Of a stretch of DNA of 64,000 nucleotides, positions 1 through 8,680 are shown in pieces (position 1 is the stretch's first letter; each line of letters opens with the position of its first letter). Where the stretch lies: the NCBI GenBank assembly GCA_027493955.1, contig JAOSJT010000001.1, positions 3,397,131 to 3,461,130 on the forward strand. Reading direction: 5' to 3'. A model generated the notes under the pieces. That model made no database searches. It was not told the origin of the DNA and saw only the letters and a program-made list of their open reading frames with translations. The translations under genes were made by a program, and so were the position numbers. The DNA comes from Bacteroidia bacterium (GTDB taxonomy: Bacteria > Bacteroidota > Ignavibacteria > SZUA-365).

Positions 1-12
1 TTTGGATGGATT

Positions 13-435
13 TCAGCTGTTGAGCGGGTTGAAGCTGCCGCAGTACGGCGGGCACGGAACCGCGCGCTCGCACACGAAGCCTTCGTAGAGATCCTTGCCG
101 TTCTCGTCGACGCCCACCACGATCAGCACCGGGCGATCGTTGTTCTCTTTCGCGTAGTAGTAGCGGATGCCCACAACACCTTCCTGCGAGAGCACCTGCT
201 CGATGGCCGCGCGGCCGAAGAATCCTCCCTTGATCGCGCCGGCGCCCGCCTGCATGCGATAGTTGCGCGTCAGAGCGCTCGCTTCTTCGATGGAAATGCT
301 GTGATCCTCCAGACCTGTGTATACCGGACGCGTGCGTTCGCGTACTTCCGGCTGCGCCGGGGCGACCGGGGCGTCCACATACAGCTTGTCAATGACCTGC
401 GAGGGGATGATCTGGGTAGCGGTTGGGTTTTTCAT
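13..435 (-). CDS. Conserved hypothetical protein, 140 aa
   Basis: Function unknown. The protein has no signal peptide or membrane segment and is probably cytoplasmic. The central part, about residues 45-110, reads as a compact domain: an 'ISIEEAS..TRNYR' helix, then 'GGFFGRAAIEQVLSQEGVVG', then a strand with 'IRYYYAKENNDRP' and 'LIVVGVDENGKDL'. Small proteins with this pattern (tripeptide FGR followed by a glycine and I-R-Y-Y) recur as uncharacterised proteins in Bacteroidota genomes, from memory. The C-terminus has the Cys-Pro-Pro-Tyr-Cys pair, which could bind a metal or form a disulfide. The start is the ATG preceded by AAGGAAC. It stands alone, with a promoter-like site about 70-95 bp upstream. 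Confidence 0.7.
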   Translation of the reverse strand: MKNPTATQIIPSQVIDKLYVDAPVAPAQPEVRERTRPVYTGLEDHSISIEEASALTRNYRMQAGAGAIKGGFFGRAAIEQVLSQEGVVGIRYYYAKENNDRPVLIVVGVDENGKDLYEGFVCERAVPCPPYCGSFNPLNS

Positions 436-502
436 ACCATGTTCCTTGTGATGAGTGGTAGATGTTGATAGTCGTTCATATCTGTCGCTTCGAAAACGCT
501 AA

Positions 503-533
503 CTTTAGTAAATACAATACGTTAAATTACAAA
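503..533 (-). promoter_or_regulatory. Candidate FCB-type promoter of the 140-aa gene
   Basis: On the minus strand TTTG (530-533) is followed after 19 nt by TACTAAAG (503-510). Spacing fits the Bacteroidota -33/-7 arrangement, but the -7 box lacks the usual TTTG end. The surrounding DNA is AT-rich. Confidence 0.35.
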
Positions 534-1081
534 AATACCGACCATTAATTCTGCAAATAGAATTTTACTTTCCGTTGCTCGGCTCCCACTTGCACCGCAA
601 CCGCATCCGAAGCGCGGCATATCAGGAGAGCAATATTTCTGTTATAGTGGTTGTTCGCTGAAACATATGCAGGCATACGCGAACGGTTACCCGTCCGCGC
701 AACAGTACTCTCTCTCCTGCGAACAGCGATGATGTACGATGTGACCAATGCGGAAATCACCCATTGCCGCCTCGCCAGGCGACGGGCTTCGTCCGGATGA
801 TCAATCCTCCTGCGATTGGTGATACAATAGAGACCGAATCGTCAGAATATTTCGAGCAAGACTCACAATCGGAGTTGGACAACCTCTGCTACACCGATTG
901 CCGAGAATATACTAAATTTTTTCTTACAACAACATTAAAAATAAGTAACATGGGCCATGATGCAGGGAGCCGACGCCTTATATCCGTTAGATTTCACTTT
1001 ATATTGTATTGATATAATACACTTGCGAGAAGGCCAAAAAACCTGCAAAGCATTGATATATACGATGTTACGAGAGACGTT

Positions 1082-1099
1082 TAAAGATGTACATCTTTA
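1082..1099. promoter_or_regulatory. Perfect 18-bp palindrome, possible operator
   Basis: TAAAGATGTACATCTTTA reads identically on both strands and has no loop, as expected for a dimeric regulator site rather than a terminator. It lies about 230 bp upstream of the T9SS plug gene. No adjacent regulator gene is present, so the binding protein is unknown. Confidence 0.35.
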
Positions 1100-1327
1100 G
1101 TACACCAATCAGAATTTTTCATATGGATCAGCCCTCCCTTGTTTGAAGATTTTTTTCCCTAAGTGGATACAAACGATCTACTTACCGCCTGAAGTGACGG
1201 ATAACGTGCTCTCCGGGCGCAGCGGACAGACGAAAGGGACCGTTGATACCGGTCAGGAGGGTGAGCCGCTCACGGGAAATATCCTTACGCATTGGAAGTT
1301 ATACCCTGCGGACGTAGTTTCATTTTT

Positions 1328-2617
1328 ATGAAAAGTATCGTGTTTCTGCTCCTCTCTTTTCAAGCGATAGCGTCGTTCGCGCAAGCGCAGCCGGATCCGT
1401 GCCCGACTCCGCCATTCATTCGGGGCCTTCGCGTGTTCGGCGGAAGCGATGAACGAAACCTACCCGTACTCGCGAAAGCGGACAGCGGAAGAACGACCGC
1501 CTCCTCAACCCTGCCTGATTTCATCACGATTCGATTCGATGTGGAGGAACAGGCACCACCACGATTGAAGATCCGCTTCCGGCATTGCGACAAGGATTGG
1601 AACATCGATACCGACCTGTTCGTCCGCGACGATTTTTTTACGTTCACGCGTACGCTGTTTTACGAGCCATCAATTGCCGGCGATAGAGGGTTTTCCTGGA
1701 GATTTGAGAATCGTTTCCCGAGCGTGGATCATCCTTTCGTCCGCTTTCTGTATTCGGGAAACTGGATCTTTGAGATCACGGATGAATTTGACGATTCACA
1801 GGTCTACGCCTCGGGGCGTTTCATTTGCGTCGAACCCATTGTTCGCTGCGGGCTGCAGGTCTACAACGATTTCTGGACGGACTTCGATTCGCCTCTGGAT
1901 CAGGTGCACCGGCTACGGCTCCACATCGATGTGCCGGACCGGTTATTTGCTGATTTTGTACGGACTGCGGATTTCTACAAGAATTTTAACCTGTTCGACG
2001 CCGAACGCGTGGACAGTTACGACTTCAAACCTCATACCTTCGTTGAAGGCCTCGGTCTGAAGCAAAAGGTGCTTACCCTGCGAAACATGTTGCCGGGCAA
2101 CAGCCCCCGCAATTTCGATTTCAGTCGTCCCGCCGTCTATCCCTCTTCAACAGTGATTACCCGCTTTGGTGGCCCCGACGTAACCCGATATCTTTTTTCC
2201 GCAGATCCCGCTGTGCATTTCGGATCTGCCATAACACCGCCGTTACGATCCTGGGATACCGAGTACCTGTGTGTGCGCTTTGAATTGGAACATCCGCGCA
2301 TTCGTGGGAGGGACGTGTTCGTCGCAGGGATTTTCAATAACTGGGATCCTCAGCCGGCGGACCGTATGACGTACGACGAAAGCTCCGGTCATTATTTGCT
2401 GGATCGTCGTCTGCTTCGCGGATCGTATGACTATCTGTATGTGCTCGGAAATTACGACGAGGAAGCACGTTACGTCCGCGATGCCGACTGGATCTCTCTG
2501 GAGGGCAATTCCTGGGCAGCACAGAACCTGTATTGGGCCGTCGTGTATTACGACGACGATCAGTTCGGTGGTGTAACCCGCGCGGTGGGATTTGCGCGGG
2601 TCATTTCAGGGCAATAA
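1328..2617 (+). CDS. Type IX secretion system plug protein (DUF5103 family)
   Basis: Predicted periplasmic/outer-membrane partner of the SprA translocon that closes the T9SS channel. The 429-aa product starts with a clean signal peptide (about residues 1-20, ending SFAQA). An N-terminal beta domain (about 60-180) has the family features 'RFRHCDKDW' and 'SGNWIFEI...RFICVEP'. A CBM48-like domain near 320-390 carries 'DVFVAGIFNNWDP' and 'GSYDYLYVLG', matching the C-terminal part of DUF5103 proteins. I chose the ATG at 1328 because it begins the signal peptide; an upstream in-frame ATG at 1292 would add 12 non-hydrophobic residues. The flippase gene begins 21 bp after its stop, so co-transcription is possible. 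Its presence fits the many T9SS cargo genes in this window. The family assignment rests on remembered motifs. Confidence 0.75.
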   Translation: MKSIVFLLLSFQAIASFAQAQPDPCPTPPFIRGLRVFGGSDERNLPVLAKADSGRTTASSTLPDFITIRFDVEEQAPPRLKIRFRHCDKDWNIDTDLFVRDDFFTFTRTLFYEPSIAGDRGFSWRFENRFPSVDHPFVRFLYSGNWIFEITDEFDDSQVYASGRFICVEPIVRCGLQVYNDFWTDFDSPLDQVHRLRLHIDVPDRLFADFVRTADFYKNFNLFDAERVDSYDFKPHTFVEGLGLKQKVLTLRNMLPGNSPRNFDFSRPAVYPSSTVITRFGGPDVTRYLFSADPAVHFGSAITPPLRSWDTEYLCVRFELEHPRIRGRDVFVAGIFNNWDPQPADRMTYDESSGHYLLDRRLLRGSYDYLYVLGNYDEEARYVRDADWISLEGNSWAAQNLYWAVVYYDDDQFGGVTRAVGFARVISGQ

Positions 2618-2638
2618 TCGAAGCGAAGGCACATCAGC

Positions 2639-4054
2639 ATGTCCGCCTACCCTATCAGTTCAAGCCGACAAGCGCTGGCACTCTCGGCGGGCGAGATAGT
2701 CGCCAGGATTCTCGGCTTCGCCGGTATGGTCGTGATTGCGCGCGCATTCGGTGCCGATGTCCTGGGCATCATCGCTCTTGGAAGCACGCTCTTGACGGTT
2801 TTCTCCGCGATCATTGTCTTCGGTCAGGACACGTACGGCATTCGGCGTGTCGCATCCGAGCCGGACAATGTACGCTTGATCACCTCAGAGGTCATCAGCA
2901 CCAAGCTGATGCTCTCGATTCCGGTCGTATTCCTGTATGTTGCGTTTGTCGCCATGTTGTTCGGTTCAACCGGCATTCATGACACAGTCTTGTATCTCTT
3001 CGGCCTTCCGCTGATTTTCAGCGTCTTCAGCCTCGATTTTCTCTTCATCGGACAGGAGAGGAATCATCTTATCGGCGCCCGCATGCTTGTGCAGGCTACG
3101 TGTTACTTCCTCTGTCTCGGCGCAATCTCCCTCTTGAGCGGCACCGTGGTCCTGATTCCTGTTTCGCTTGCCGGGGCAGTCCTGGCCGGCACGATATTCT
3201 CGCACAGCAGGGGACGTCCGGATTTGCACCTGCGGATAGCGGGGATTCTTCAACGGTCGCGACAAGCACTGAAAGCGTCGACGATACTCGGCATATCACA
3301 GATCTCCGTCATTCTCTATTTGCAGCTGAACGTCCTCGTTGTAGGTGCGATAGTCGCGGCGGAGCAACTCGGCATCTATGCGGCGGGGCAGCGGGTCACG
3401 GCTGCGCTGGCTTTCGTTCCGGGGATCCTTTTACAGGTACACATGGCGCGCATCGGCAGCGCCTCCTCCGCGGGAGAGCGCCGGCGTTGCATCGGCACAC
3501 TCTTGCAGTCCATGTCTTTCATCGGCGGCCTGCTCTGCGGGAACCTGTTTATACTCGCGCCTGTCGTACTGCCTGCCGTGTTCGGCCTGGCATACTCCGG
3601 CGGTATTGTACCTCTGAGGATCCTTTCTGTAGCGCTGTGGGTTGTGTTTTTCAACATGAGCTTCGCGAACCCCCTTCTTTTGTGGAACGAAGAGCGCAAG
3701 TATCTCACCATCGTGGTATCCGCCGGACTATTGAATCTTGCAGCAAGTGTTGTCCTGAGCCATCGATGGGGTATTACCGGCGCGGCAATCGCTACATTGA
3801 TCACTGAGACCTACGTTCTCGCCATGAGTGTCCGCGCGTATATGCGGGTCGTTGGTCGGCAATCTCCGGTCCAGTGGAAGGTTCTCCTCGCACCTGTCCT
3901 CTTTGCAGTGGCTCTCGCGTCGGGCAGCATGGCTCCTCCCGCATGGAGTTCAGGAGTAGCGGCTTCACTTTTCACAGCGGCAATGTTCTTATCCATATTT
4001 GTGTGGCGGCTTCCGATTCCCGGATTGCGCATTCCCGATGCCTCTCACGAATAG
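2639..4054 (+). CDS. Polysaccharide flippase, Wzx/MATE-like (MOP superfamily)
   Basis: A 471-aa integral inner-membrane protein with about 12-14 hydrophobic segments across its whole length, as expected for lipid-linked oligosaccharide flippases. The N-terminus 'GEIVARILGFAGMVVIARAFGADVLGI' is the typical polysaccharide-biosynthesis-protein signature (helix 1, then the 'R.LG...G' loop). It would move undecaprenyl-linked repeat units across the inner membrane. It is the first gene of a tight set with UDP-galactopyranose mutase, a GT2 and a methyltransferase, so the exported glycan probably contains galactofuranose. There is only a 14-bp gap to the next start. Confidence 0.85.
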   Translation: MSAYPISSSRQALALSAGEIVARILGFAGMVVIARAFGADVLGIIALGSTLLTVFSAIIVFGQDTYGIRRVASEPDNVRLITSEVISTKLMLSIPVVFLYVAFVAMLFGSTGIHDTVLYLFGLPLIFSVFSLDFLFIGQERNHLIGARMLVQATCYFLCLGAISLLSGTVVLIPVSLAGAVLAGTIFSHSRGRPDLHLRIAGILQRSRQALKASTILGISQISVILYLQLNVLVVGAIVAAEQLGIYAAGQRVTAALAFVPGILLQVHMARIGSASSAGERRRCIGTLLQSMSFIGGLLCGNLFILAPVVLPAVFGLAYSGGIVPLRILSVALWVVFFNMSFANPLLLWNEERKYLTIVVSAGLLNLAASVVLSHRWGITGAAIATLITETYVLAMSVRAYMRVVGRQSPVQWKVLLAPVLFAVALASGSMAPPAWSSGVAASLFTAAMFLSIFVWRLPIPGLRIPDASHE

Positions 4055-4068
4055 CGTTGTATCATAGT

Positions 4069-5160
4069 ATGGCCTACGATGTAGTAATTGTTGGTGCGGG
4101 ATTCGCCGGTGCGGTGCTGGCGGAACGGCTGGCATCACAGCTTGATAAGACGGTACTCATCATCGACAGACGCGATCATATCTGTGGTAATGCGTACGAT
4201 ACGACAGATGACATGGGTGTACGGATTCATGCGTATGGACCGCATCTCTTTCATACAAATGATTTGAATGTTGTCGAATACCTGTCACAATTCACCGCAT
4301 GGCGTCCGTACGAGCACAAGGTACTCTCCTCTGTTGACGGGAAACTCGTTCCCATGCCGGTCAACCGTACGACAATCAATACGCTCTTCGATCTCGATCT
4401 GCGATCCGAAGAAGAAATTTCTGCGTTCCTGGATCGTGAACGCGAGCACATCCCCCATATCCTCACTTCGGAAGACTTCGTGCTGGCCAAAGCCGGACGG
4501 CGCCTCTACGACAAATTATACCGTGGATATAGCCGTAAGCATTGGGGTGTGGATCCCGCGCACCTCTCCCCTCAGGTATGCGGCCGGCTTCCCATCCGCG
4601 CGAATGAGGACGACCGGTACTTTGACGATCGGTACCAGTGTATGCCGCGGGACGGGTATCACGTCCTGTTTCAAAACATGTTGGCCCATCCTCTGATCGA
4701 GGTGCAGACTGGTGTGGATTTTCGTTCTCTGAACGGAGTACGCTGGAAGCATCTCATCTATACAGGACCGATTGATGAATATTTCGATTACCGCTTCGGG
4801 AGGCTCCCGTACCGCTCTCTGTATTTCACCTACGAGTCTCATCGTGCACATCTGTTGCAGGAGGTTGCGCAGATAAACTATCCGAACGATTTCGATTATA
4901 CGCGGACGATCGAGTACAAGCATATCACCGGACAAACTGCCGACTTCACCACCATCGCCTTCGAGCATCCCTCGGAGGATGGCGAGCCGTTCTATCCTGT
5001 GCCTTCTTCCGAAAGCCGTTCGCTGTATGCGAAATACAAAGCGGCTGCCGAATCCGTCGCCTCTGTGACCTTCGCCGGCCGTCTCGGAACGTACAAATAC
5101 CTGAACATGGATCAGGTTGTCGCCCAGTCTCTGGCAATTTTCAACAGGGTGTTTCTGTAA
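4069..5160 (+). CDS. glf: UDP-galactopyranose mutase
   Basis: This flavoenzyme interconverts UDP-galactopyranose and UDP-galactofuranose in the cytoplasm. The 363-aa length is normal for bacterial Glf. The N-terminus 'YDVVIVGAGFAGAVLAERLA' is the FAD-binding dinucleotide fold, followed by 'IIDRRDHICGNAYD' and 'GPHLFHTND', both typical of the family. The segment 'YDKLYRGYSRKHWGVDP' and the C-terminal 'RLGTYKYLNMDQVV' are also diagnostic. The ATG at 4069 is chosen because the Rossmann motif begins three residues later; a longer reading frame overlaps the flippase. One base separates its stop from the next ATG, so it is translationally linked to the GT2. It implies a galactofuranose-containing glycan. 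Confidence 0.95.
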   Translation: MAYDVVIVGAGFAGAVLAERLASQLDKTVLIIDRRDHICGNAYDTTDDMGVRIHAYGPHLFHTNDLNVVEYLSQFTAWRPYEHKVLSSVDGKLVPMPVNRTTINTLFDLDLRSEEEISAFLDREREHIPHILTSEDFVLAKAGRRLYDKLYRGYSRKHWGVDPAHLSPQVCGRLPIRANEDDRYFDDRYQCMPRDGYHVLFQNMLAHPLIEVQTGVDFRSLNGVRWKHLIYTGPIDEYFDYRFGRLPYRSLYFTYESHRAHLLQEVAQINYPNDFDYTRTIEYKHITGQTADFTTIAFEHPSEDGEPFYPVPSSESRSLYAKYKAAAESVASVTFAGRLGTYKYLNMDQVVAQSLAIFNRVFL

Positions 5161-5161
5161 C

Positions 5162-6115
5162 ATGAATGACCCGCGTATCCGCGTATCCTGTATCATTCTC
5201 AGCTGGAACAGGAAGTCCGATCTCTCGCGCGTCCTTTCCAGGCTTACCGCTGCGTCGGCTTTGCCGATGCAGATCATCGTCGTGGACAATGCGTCCACCG
5301 ACGGCAGTATCAGCATGGTCGCACAGGAATTTCCGGCGGTCATGTGCATATCTCTGGAAAGCAATATCGGCATCGCGGGTTGGAATGCGGGTATGGCTGC
5401 GGCCTGCGGGGACTACATGCTTCTGCTCGACGACGACAGCTATCCGATTGATCCGGAATACGATAAGGCATTACGCTATCTCGATGAGCATGAGGAATGC
5501 GGTATTCTCGCGCTCCGCGTGTTCAATGAGCGGGACAATCGAGTGGAGACGGCCACTTTTCCCGAGGGGCCGGTGCTTTCTTTCGTTGGGTGCGGGGTCA
5601 TTATCCGTCGTTCGCTGTATCAGAAGATCGGCGGTTTTGATGAAGAGCTTTTCCTGTACGAGCATGAAATCGAATTCTCCATGCGTAGTTGGAACGCGGG
5701 GTATTCCACTCTGTACTATTCGGGCCTGACGGTGAATCACATCGCCTCCCCCATACACCGCAAACCTGCCGGGAGTACCGGGAGCGATTGCCGACGGATA
5801 TACTACACATCCCGAAATATTCTCTACATCCTTCTTACCAGATTCCCGCTCCGTCTGGTGCTGTTTCGGGCTATACGTATTGCGCTGGGCAGATCCATCG
5901 CCTCTGTGCTGCACGGGTGTGGTCTGAATGCTGTGAAAGGTTTTCTGCACGGGCTGCGCATCGGATGTTCCCGGAAAGATCACTCGGCAAGGCTTTCCGA
6001 AGCTGTTTGTCGCATGTACGGATATGGCAGCTACGCCGGAGGATTTTTCTTCGAAGACAGAACGTATACGCTCGCCAGGCCGTTTTTTTTACGGCGTCGC
6101 CCTGCGTCTGAATGA
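5162..6115 (+). CDS. Family 2 glycosyltransferase
   Basis: A 317-aa GT-A fold enzyme transferring a sugar from a nucleotide donor to a glycan acceptor, possibly the galactofuranosyl transfer enabled by Glf (inference). Visible GT2 features are the N-terminal 'SCIILSWNRKSDLSRVL', 'IIVVDNASTDGS', the metal-binding region 'LLLDDDSYP' and the downstream 'GGFDEELFLYEHEIEFSMR', which resembles the ED-D/E acceptor region of rhamnosyl/galactofuranosyl transferases. A hydrophobic patch near 220-250 may aid membrane association. The start follows the glf stop by one base. The stop overlaps the first possible ATG of the next gene (ATGA). Confidence 0.9.
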   Translation: MNDPRIRVSCIILSWNRKSDLSRVLSRLTAASALPMQIIVVDNASTDGSISMVAQEFPAVMCISLESNIGIAGWNAGMAAACGDYMLLLDDDSYPIDPEYDKALRYLDEHEECGILALRVFNERDNRVETATFPEGPVLSFVGCGVIIRRSLYQKIGGFDEELFLYEHEIEFSMRSWNAGYSTLYYSGLTVNHIASPIHRKPAGSTGSDCRRIYYTSRNILYILLTRFPLRLVLFRAIRIALGRSIASVLHGCGLNAVKGFLHGLRIGCSRKDHSARLSEAVCRMYGYGSYAGGFFFEDRTYTLARPFFLRRRPASE

Positions 6116-6147
6116 TGGATGAAATCGGACCAATCGAGGAATGCGCG

Positions 6148-6753
6148 ATGGATGAAGTGTTCTGGAATCAGCGATATGCGTCGCAGGAATTCGCCTACGG
6201 CATCGAGGCGAATTCCTACCTCACGTCAACGCTCACGTCATTGCCGGCAGGTCGCATTCTCTTGCCCGGAGACGGTGAAGGTCGCAATGCGGTGTTCGCC
6301 GCACGCCTGAACTGGGATGTGCTCGCTGTGGATCTCAGTGAAGAGGGTCGGAATAAAGCAATGCGACTGGCCTCACAGTACAAGGTTTCGCTGAAATACG
6401 TGGTTGATCGGCTGGAAAATTTCGAACCGGAGAAGGGGGCGTTCGATGTTGTCGGATTGATTTTTGTGCACCTCCCACCCGAATTTCGGGGCATGGTGCA
6501 TCAGCGCTGTGTCGACGCATTGCGACCCGGAGGATTGCTTGTGCTGGAGGCGTTCACACCCGCACAACGGAATTTTGCGAGCGGCGGACCGAAGGACGCA
6601 GAATTACTCTATTCGGCCGACATCGTACGACAGGATTTTTCTCGTCTGGAATTGGTGTCTCTGGAAGAAAAAACGGTGATTCTGAAAGAGGGCCCGTATC
6701 ACGATGGTGAAGCTGCCGTGGTCCGTATGCTGGCAAAAAAACCCTCTGCGTGA
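6148..6753 (+). CDS. Class I SAM-dependent methyltransferase (TehB-like)
   Basis: A cytoplasmic methyltransferase of about 201 aa. 'DEVFWNQRYASQEFAYG' is the usual N-terminal entry of this subfamily; SAM motif I is 'ILLPGDGEGRNAVFAA', with 'VLAVDLSEEG' as the acidic motif II and 'FDVVGLIFVHLPP' as motif IV. Related proteins are annotated as tellurite-resistance TehB-like or thiopurine-like methyltransferases, and the substrate cannot be read from sequence. Two starts are possible: ATG at 6112, overlapping the GT2 stop, or ATG at 6148, which has GAGGA about 7 bp upstream. I favour 6148. It is the last gene of the polysaccharide operon, so it may modify the glycan or simply be co-transcribed. 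Confidence 0.8.
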   Translation: MDEVFWNQRYASQEFAYGIEANSYLTSTLTSLPAGRILLPGDGEGRNAVFAARLNWDVLAVDLSEEGRNKAMRLASQYKVSLKYVVDRLENFEPEKGAFDVVGLIFVHLPPEFRGMVHQRCVDALRPGGLLVLEAFTPAQRNFASGGPKDAELLYSADIVRQDFSRLELVSLEEKTVILKEGPYHDGEAAVVRMLAKKPSA

Positions 6754-6889
6754 CAGCTTCCCTCTGTTGTGCTCCGGAAGATAGATGTCGAAACGGAAAT
6801 GCCACAACGCCGTAACGGAGCATCGCATTGACTTCTTGTCTGGTGATGGGCACGTAGGGTGCTTGCTGCGACAGAGGCTTTGAGCGTTC

Positions 6890-8050
6890 TCAGGTCATTC
6901 GTCTGCGCGAGCGTCTGGCTCCCCCGCCATTGCCGGTGAAGAGACTATCGAGATTCATGGCCTCGATCTGCATCAACAGCTCACGGTTGCTCCGGGAGCG
7001 CCGCATCAGATCCAGCAAACCCTGCATCGCCTCGCGATTGGTCCCTTCGAGGAGCGCACGACGAAGTTTGTAATGCGCCTCGAGATCAGCACCAAGGAGC
7101 AGCTCCTCTTTTCGGGTACCCGAAAGCTGAATGTTGATCGCGGGGAAAATTCTCTGATCGGCGAGCTCGCGCTCAAGCACGATTTCGGCGTTGCCTGTTC
7201 CCTTGAATTCCTGAAAAATCAGTTCATCCATGGCGGACCCGGTGTCCACGAGTATCGTGGCGAGTATCGTAAGCGATCCTCCATGCTCGATATTGCGTGA
7301 TGCACCGAAAATCCTTTTTGGTATTTCAAGTGCCCGGGCGTCGATGCCGCCGGACATGATTCGACCGCTGCCTTTAATCCCGGCATTGAACGCGCGTCCG
7401 AGGCGCGTAAGCGAATCGAGGAGGATGACGACGTCCTTCCCCACTTCCACCTGTCTCTTGGCGTATTCAAGCGTCAGATGTGCGATGCGTGCATGCGAAG
7501 CAAAATCCCTGTCGTTGCTGCTTGCGAAAACCCTTGCCCGCACAGCCCGCTCCATTTCCGTCACTTCCTCAGGTCGTTCGTCCACCAACAGAAGAAGGAG
7601 CTCCAGATCGCGATGATTCCGGGATATGGCCTCGGCAATTTTCTGCATCAGCACAGTTTTCCCGGCACGAGGCGGAGAGACGATCAATGCGCGCTGTCCA
7701 CGGCCTATCGGTGTGATGAGATCTATGACGCGCGTCGTAGTATCCCCGCACTCAAGGCGAATTCTTTTATCCGGTGCGATGGCGGTTTGCCGCGTCAGTT
7801 CCAAAACATGCTGATACTGCGTGGGGGGAATGCCATTGATGTCGTGAATGGACGCGAGTTGAACCTGATGGTTCTTCTCTCTCGCTATGCCGGTCACATA
7901 ACAACCCTCCCGCAAAGCGAACTCGCGGATCATCCCCGTAGAGACGTACGGGTCGTGTTGGGTACGGTAAAATTCCTTCGAGAACTGGCGCAGGAATCCG
8001 AACCCCTTTGATTCGATTTCGAGCACCCCTCGGCACTCACGTTCTCTCAT
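6890..8050 (-). CDS. rho: Transcription termination factor Rho (short form)
   Basis: Hexameric RNA-dependent ATPase that terminates transcription. The product is 386 aa from the ATG at 8050. An N-terminal RNA-binding domain holds 'GVLEIESKGFGFLR' and 'DPYVSTGMIREF'. The RecA-like core carries the P-loop 'SPPRAGKT' (usual form APPKAGKT), 'LLLVDERPEEV', the Q-loop region 'GSGRIMSGGIDARAL' and 'IFQEFKGTGNAEIVL'. The extended N-terminal region common in Bacteroidota Rho is missing, so this could be a compact or second Rho. An upstream GTG at 8101 is possible, but a promoter-like site ends just upstream of it, which favours 8050. A CCGTC/GACGG hairpin lies in the presumed leader. Confidence 0.9.
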   Translation of the reverse strand: MRERECRGVLEIESKGFGFLRQFSKEFYRTQHDPYVSTGMIREFALREGCYVTGIAREKNHQVQLASIHDINGIPPTQYQHVLELTRQTAIAPDKRIRLECGDTTTRVIDLITPIGRGQRALIVSPPRAGKTVLMQKIAEAISRNHRDLELLLLLVDERPEEVTEMERAVRARVFASSNDRDFASHARIAHLTLEYAKRQVEVGKDVVILLDSLTRLGRAFNAGIKGSGRIMSGGIDARALEIPKRIFGASRNIEHGGSLTILATILVDTGSAMDELIFQEFKGTGNAEIVLERELADQRIFPAINIQLSGTRKEELLLGADLEAHYKLRRALLEGTNREAMQGLLDLMRRSRSNRELLMQIEAMNLDSLFTGNGGGARRSRRRMT

Positions 8051-8102
8051 ACTTCCCTTAAGTACGAAATGGATGGGAGATAAGCCGTCCTTTGACGGCA
8101 CT

Positions 8103-8133
8103 TAAATATACGCCATTGTGCAGCGGCATCAAA
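8103..8133 (-). promoter_or_regulatory. Candidate FCB-type promoter of rho
   Basis: On the minus strand TTTG (8130-8133), 19 nt, then TATATTTA (8103-8110). This closely fits the Bacteroidota -33/-7 consensus TTTG and TAnnTTTG. The predicted start of transcription near 8095 lies downstream of the GTG at 8101 and so supports the ATG at 8050. Confidence 0.5.
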
Positions 8134-8680
8134 ACCATACCACGACTGTCATACGGATTGACTCGCTTCTCCTTTCTCCGGGATACACTCTACCGTATCC
8201 GAAGTACCTTCGCGCCCGGGATACCGATGCCTGGCTGAACGGTGCTTCTCAACTCCGACGATCAGCAGCGGAGGGATATTCGCGCCGTTACGAAAATCTG
8301 ATTTCATTGCTGATGAATCGGTCTCGGCACTCACCAGGCCGAACGTACCTCTGCGTATCCTCTTGACGCCGCTTGCTTTTACGACTGCGGCAAGCCGATG
8401 CAATTCAGCGATGATATACGATCCCGACGATATGAATGAGCCGACCCTGAACGGATGCGAAGGGTAAGCATTGTCCTACGCAGTCAATCCCGTGCATCAT
8501 TCCGCTACCCGCTTCCCCGGCTGAGACGAATCCGTTTTTACATTTTTTCGCTTCGCGCGTTCCTCCCCACGGGATCGAACGTCCTGTGATGGTTCGATCC
8601 TATGGGCGTGAGCGATACCGGGTGACCTTTGGCGTATCATGCGGTCGTTGTTTTTTTCTCACCTTCACAAGGACCTCTTC
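8134..8680. other. Intergenic region between rho and a TonB receptor
   Basis: Nothing convincing was found in this stretch. Short frames on both strands lack domains and mirror each other in length, as expected by chance in GC-rich DNA. Confidence 0.5.

Larger units (their letters stand above)
436..1327. other. Long AT-rich intergenic region without a convincing gene
   Basis: About 890 bp between the divergent 140-aa gene and the T9SS plug gene. Short reading frames here have no recognisable domain, no consistent codon bias and no ribosome binding site. The only distinct structures are the 18-bp palindrome at 1082-1099 and a GTGAG/CTCAC mini-hairpin near 1260. It may hold regulatory DNA for the plug gene or decayed sequence. 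Confidence 0.5.

Noticed and set aside
764-1012. Short plus-strand frame of 82 aa
   Set aside because: It lies in AT-rich intergenic DNA with no ribosome binding site, odd composition and no recognisable domain.
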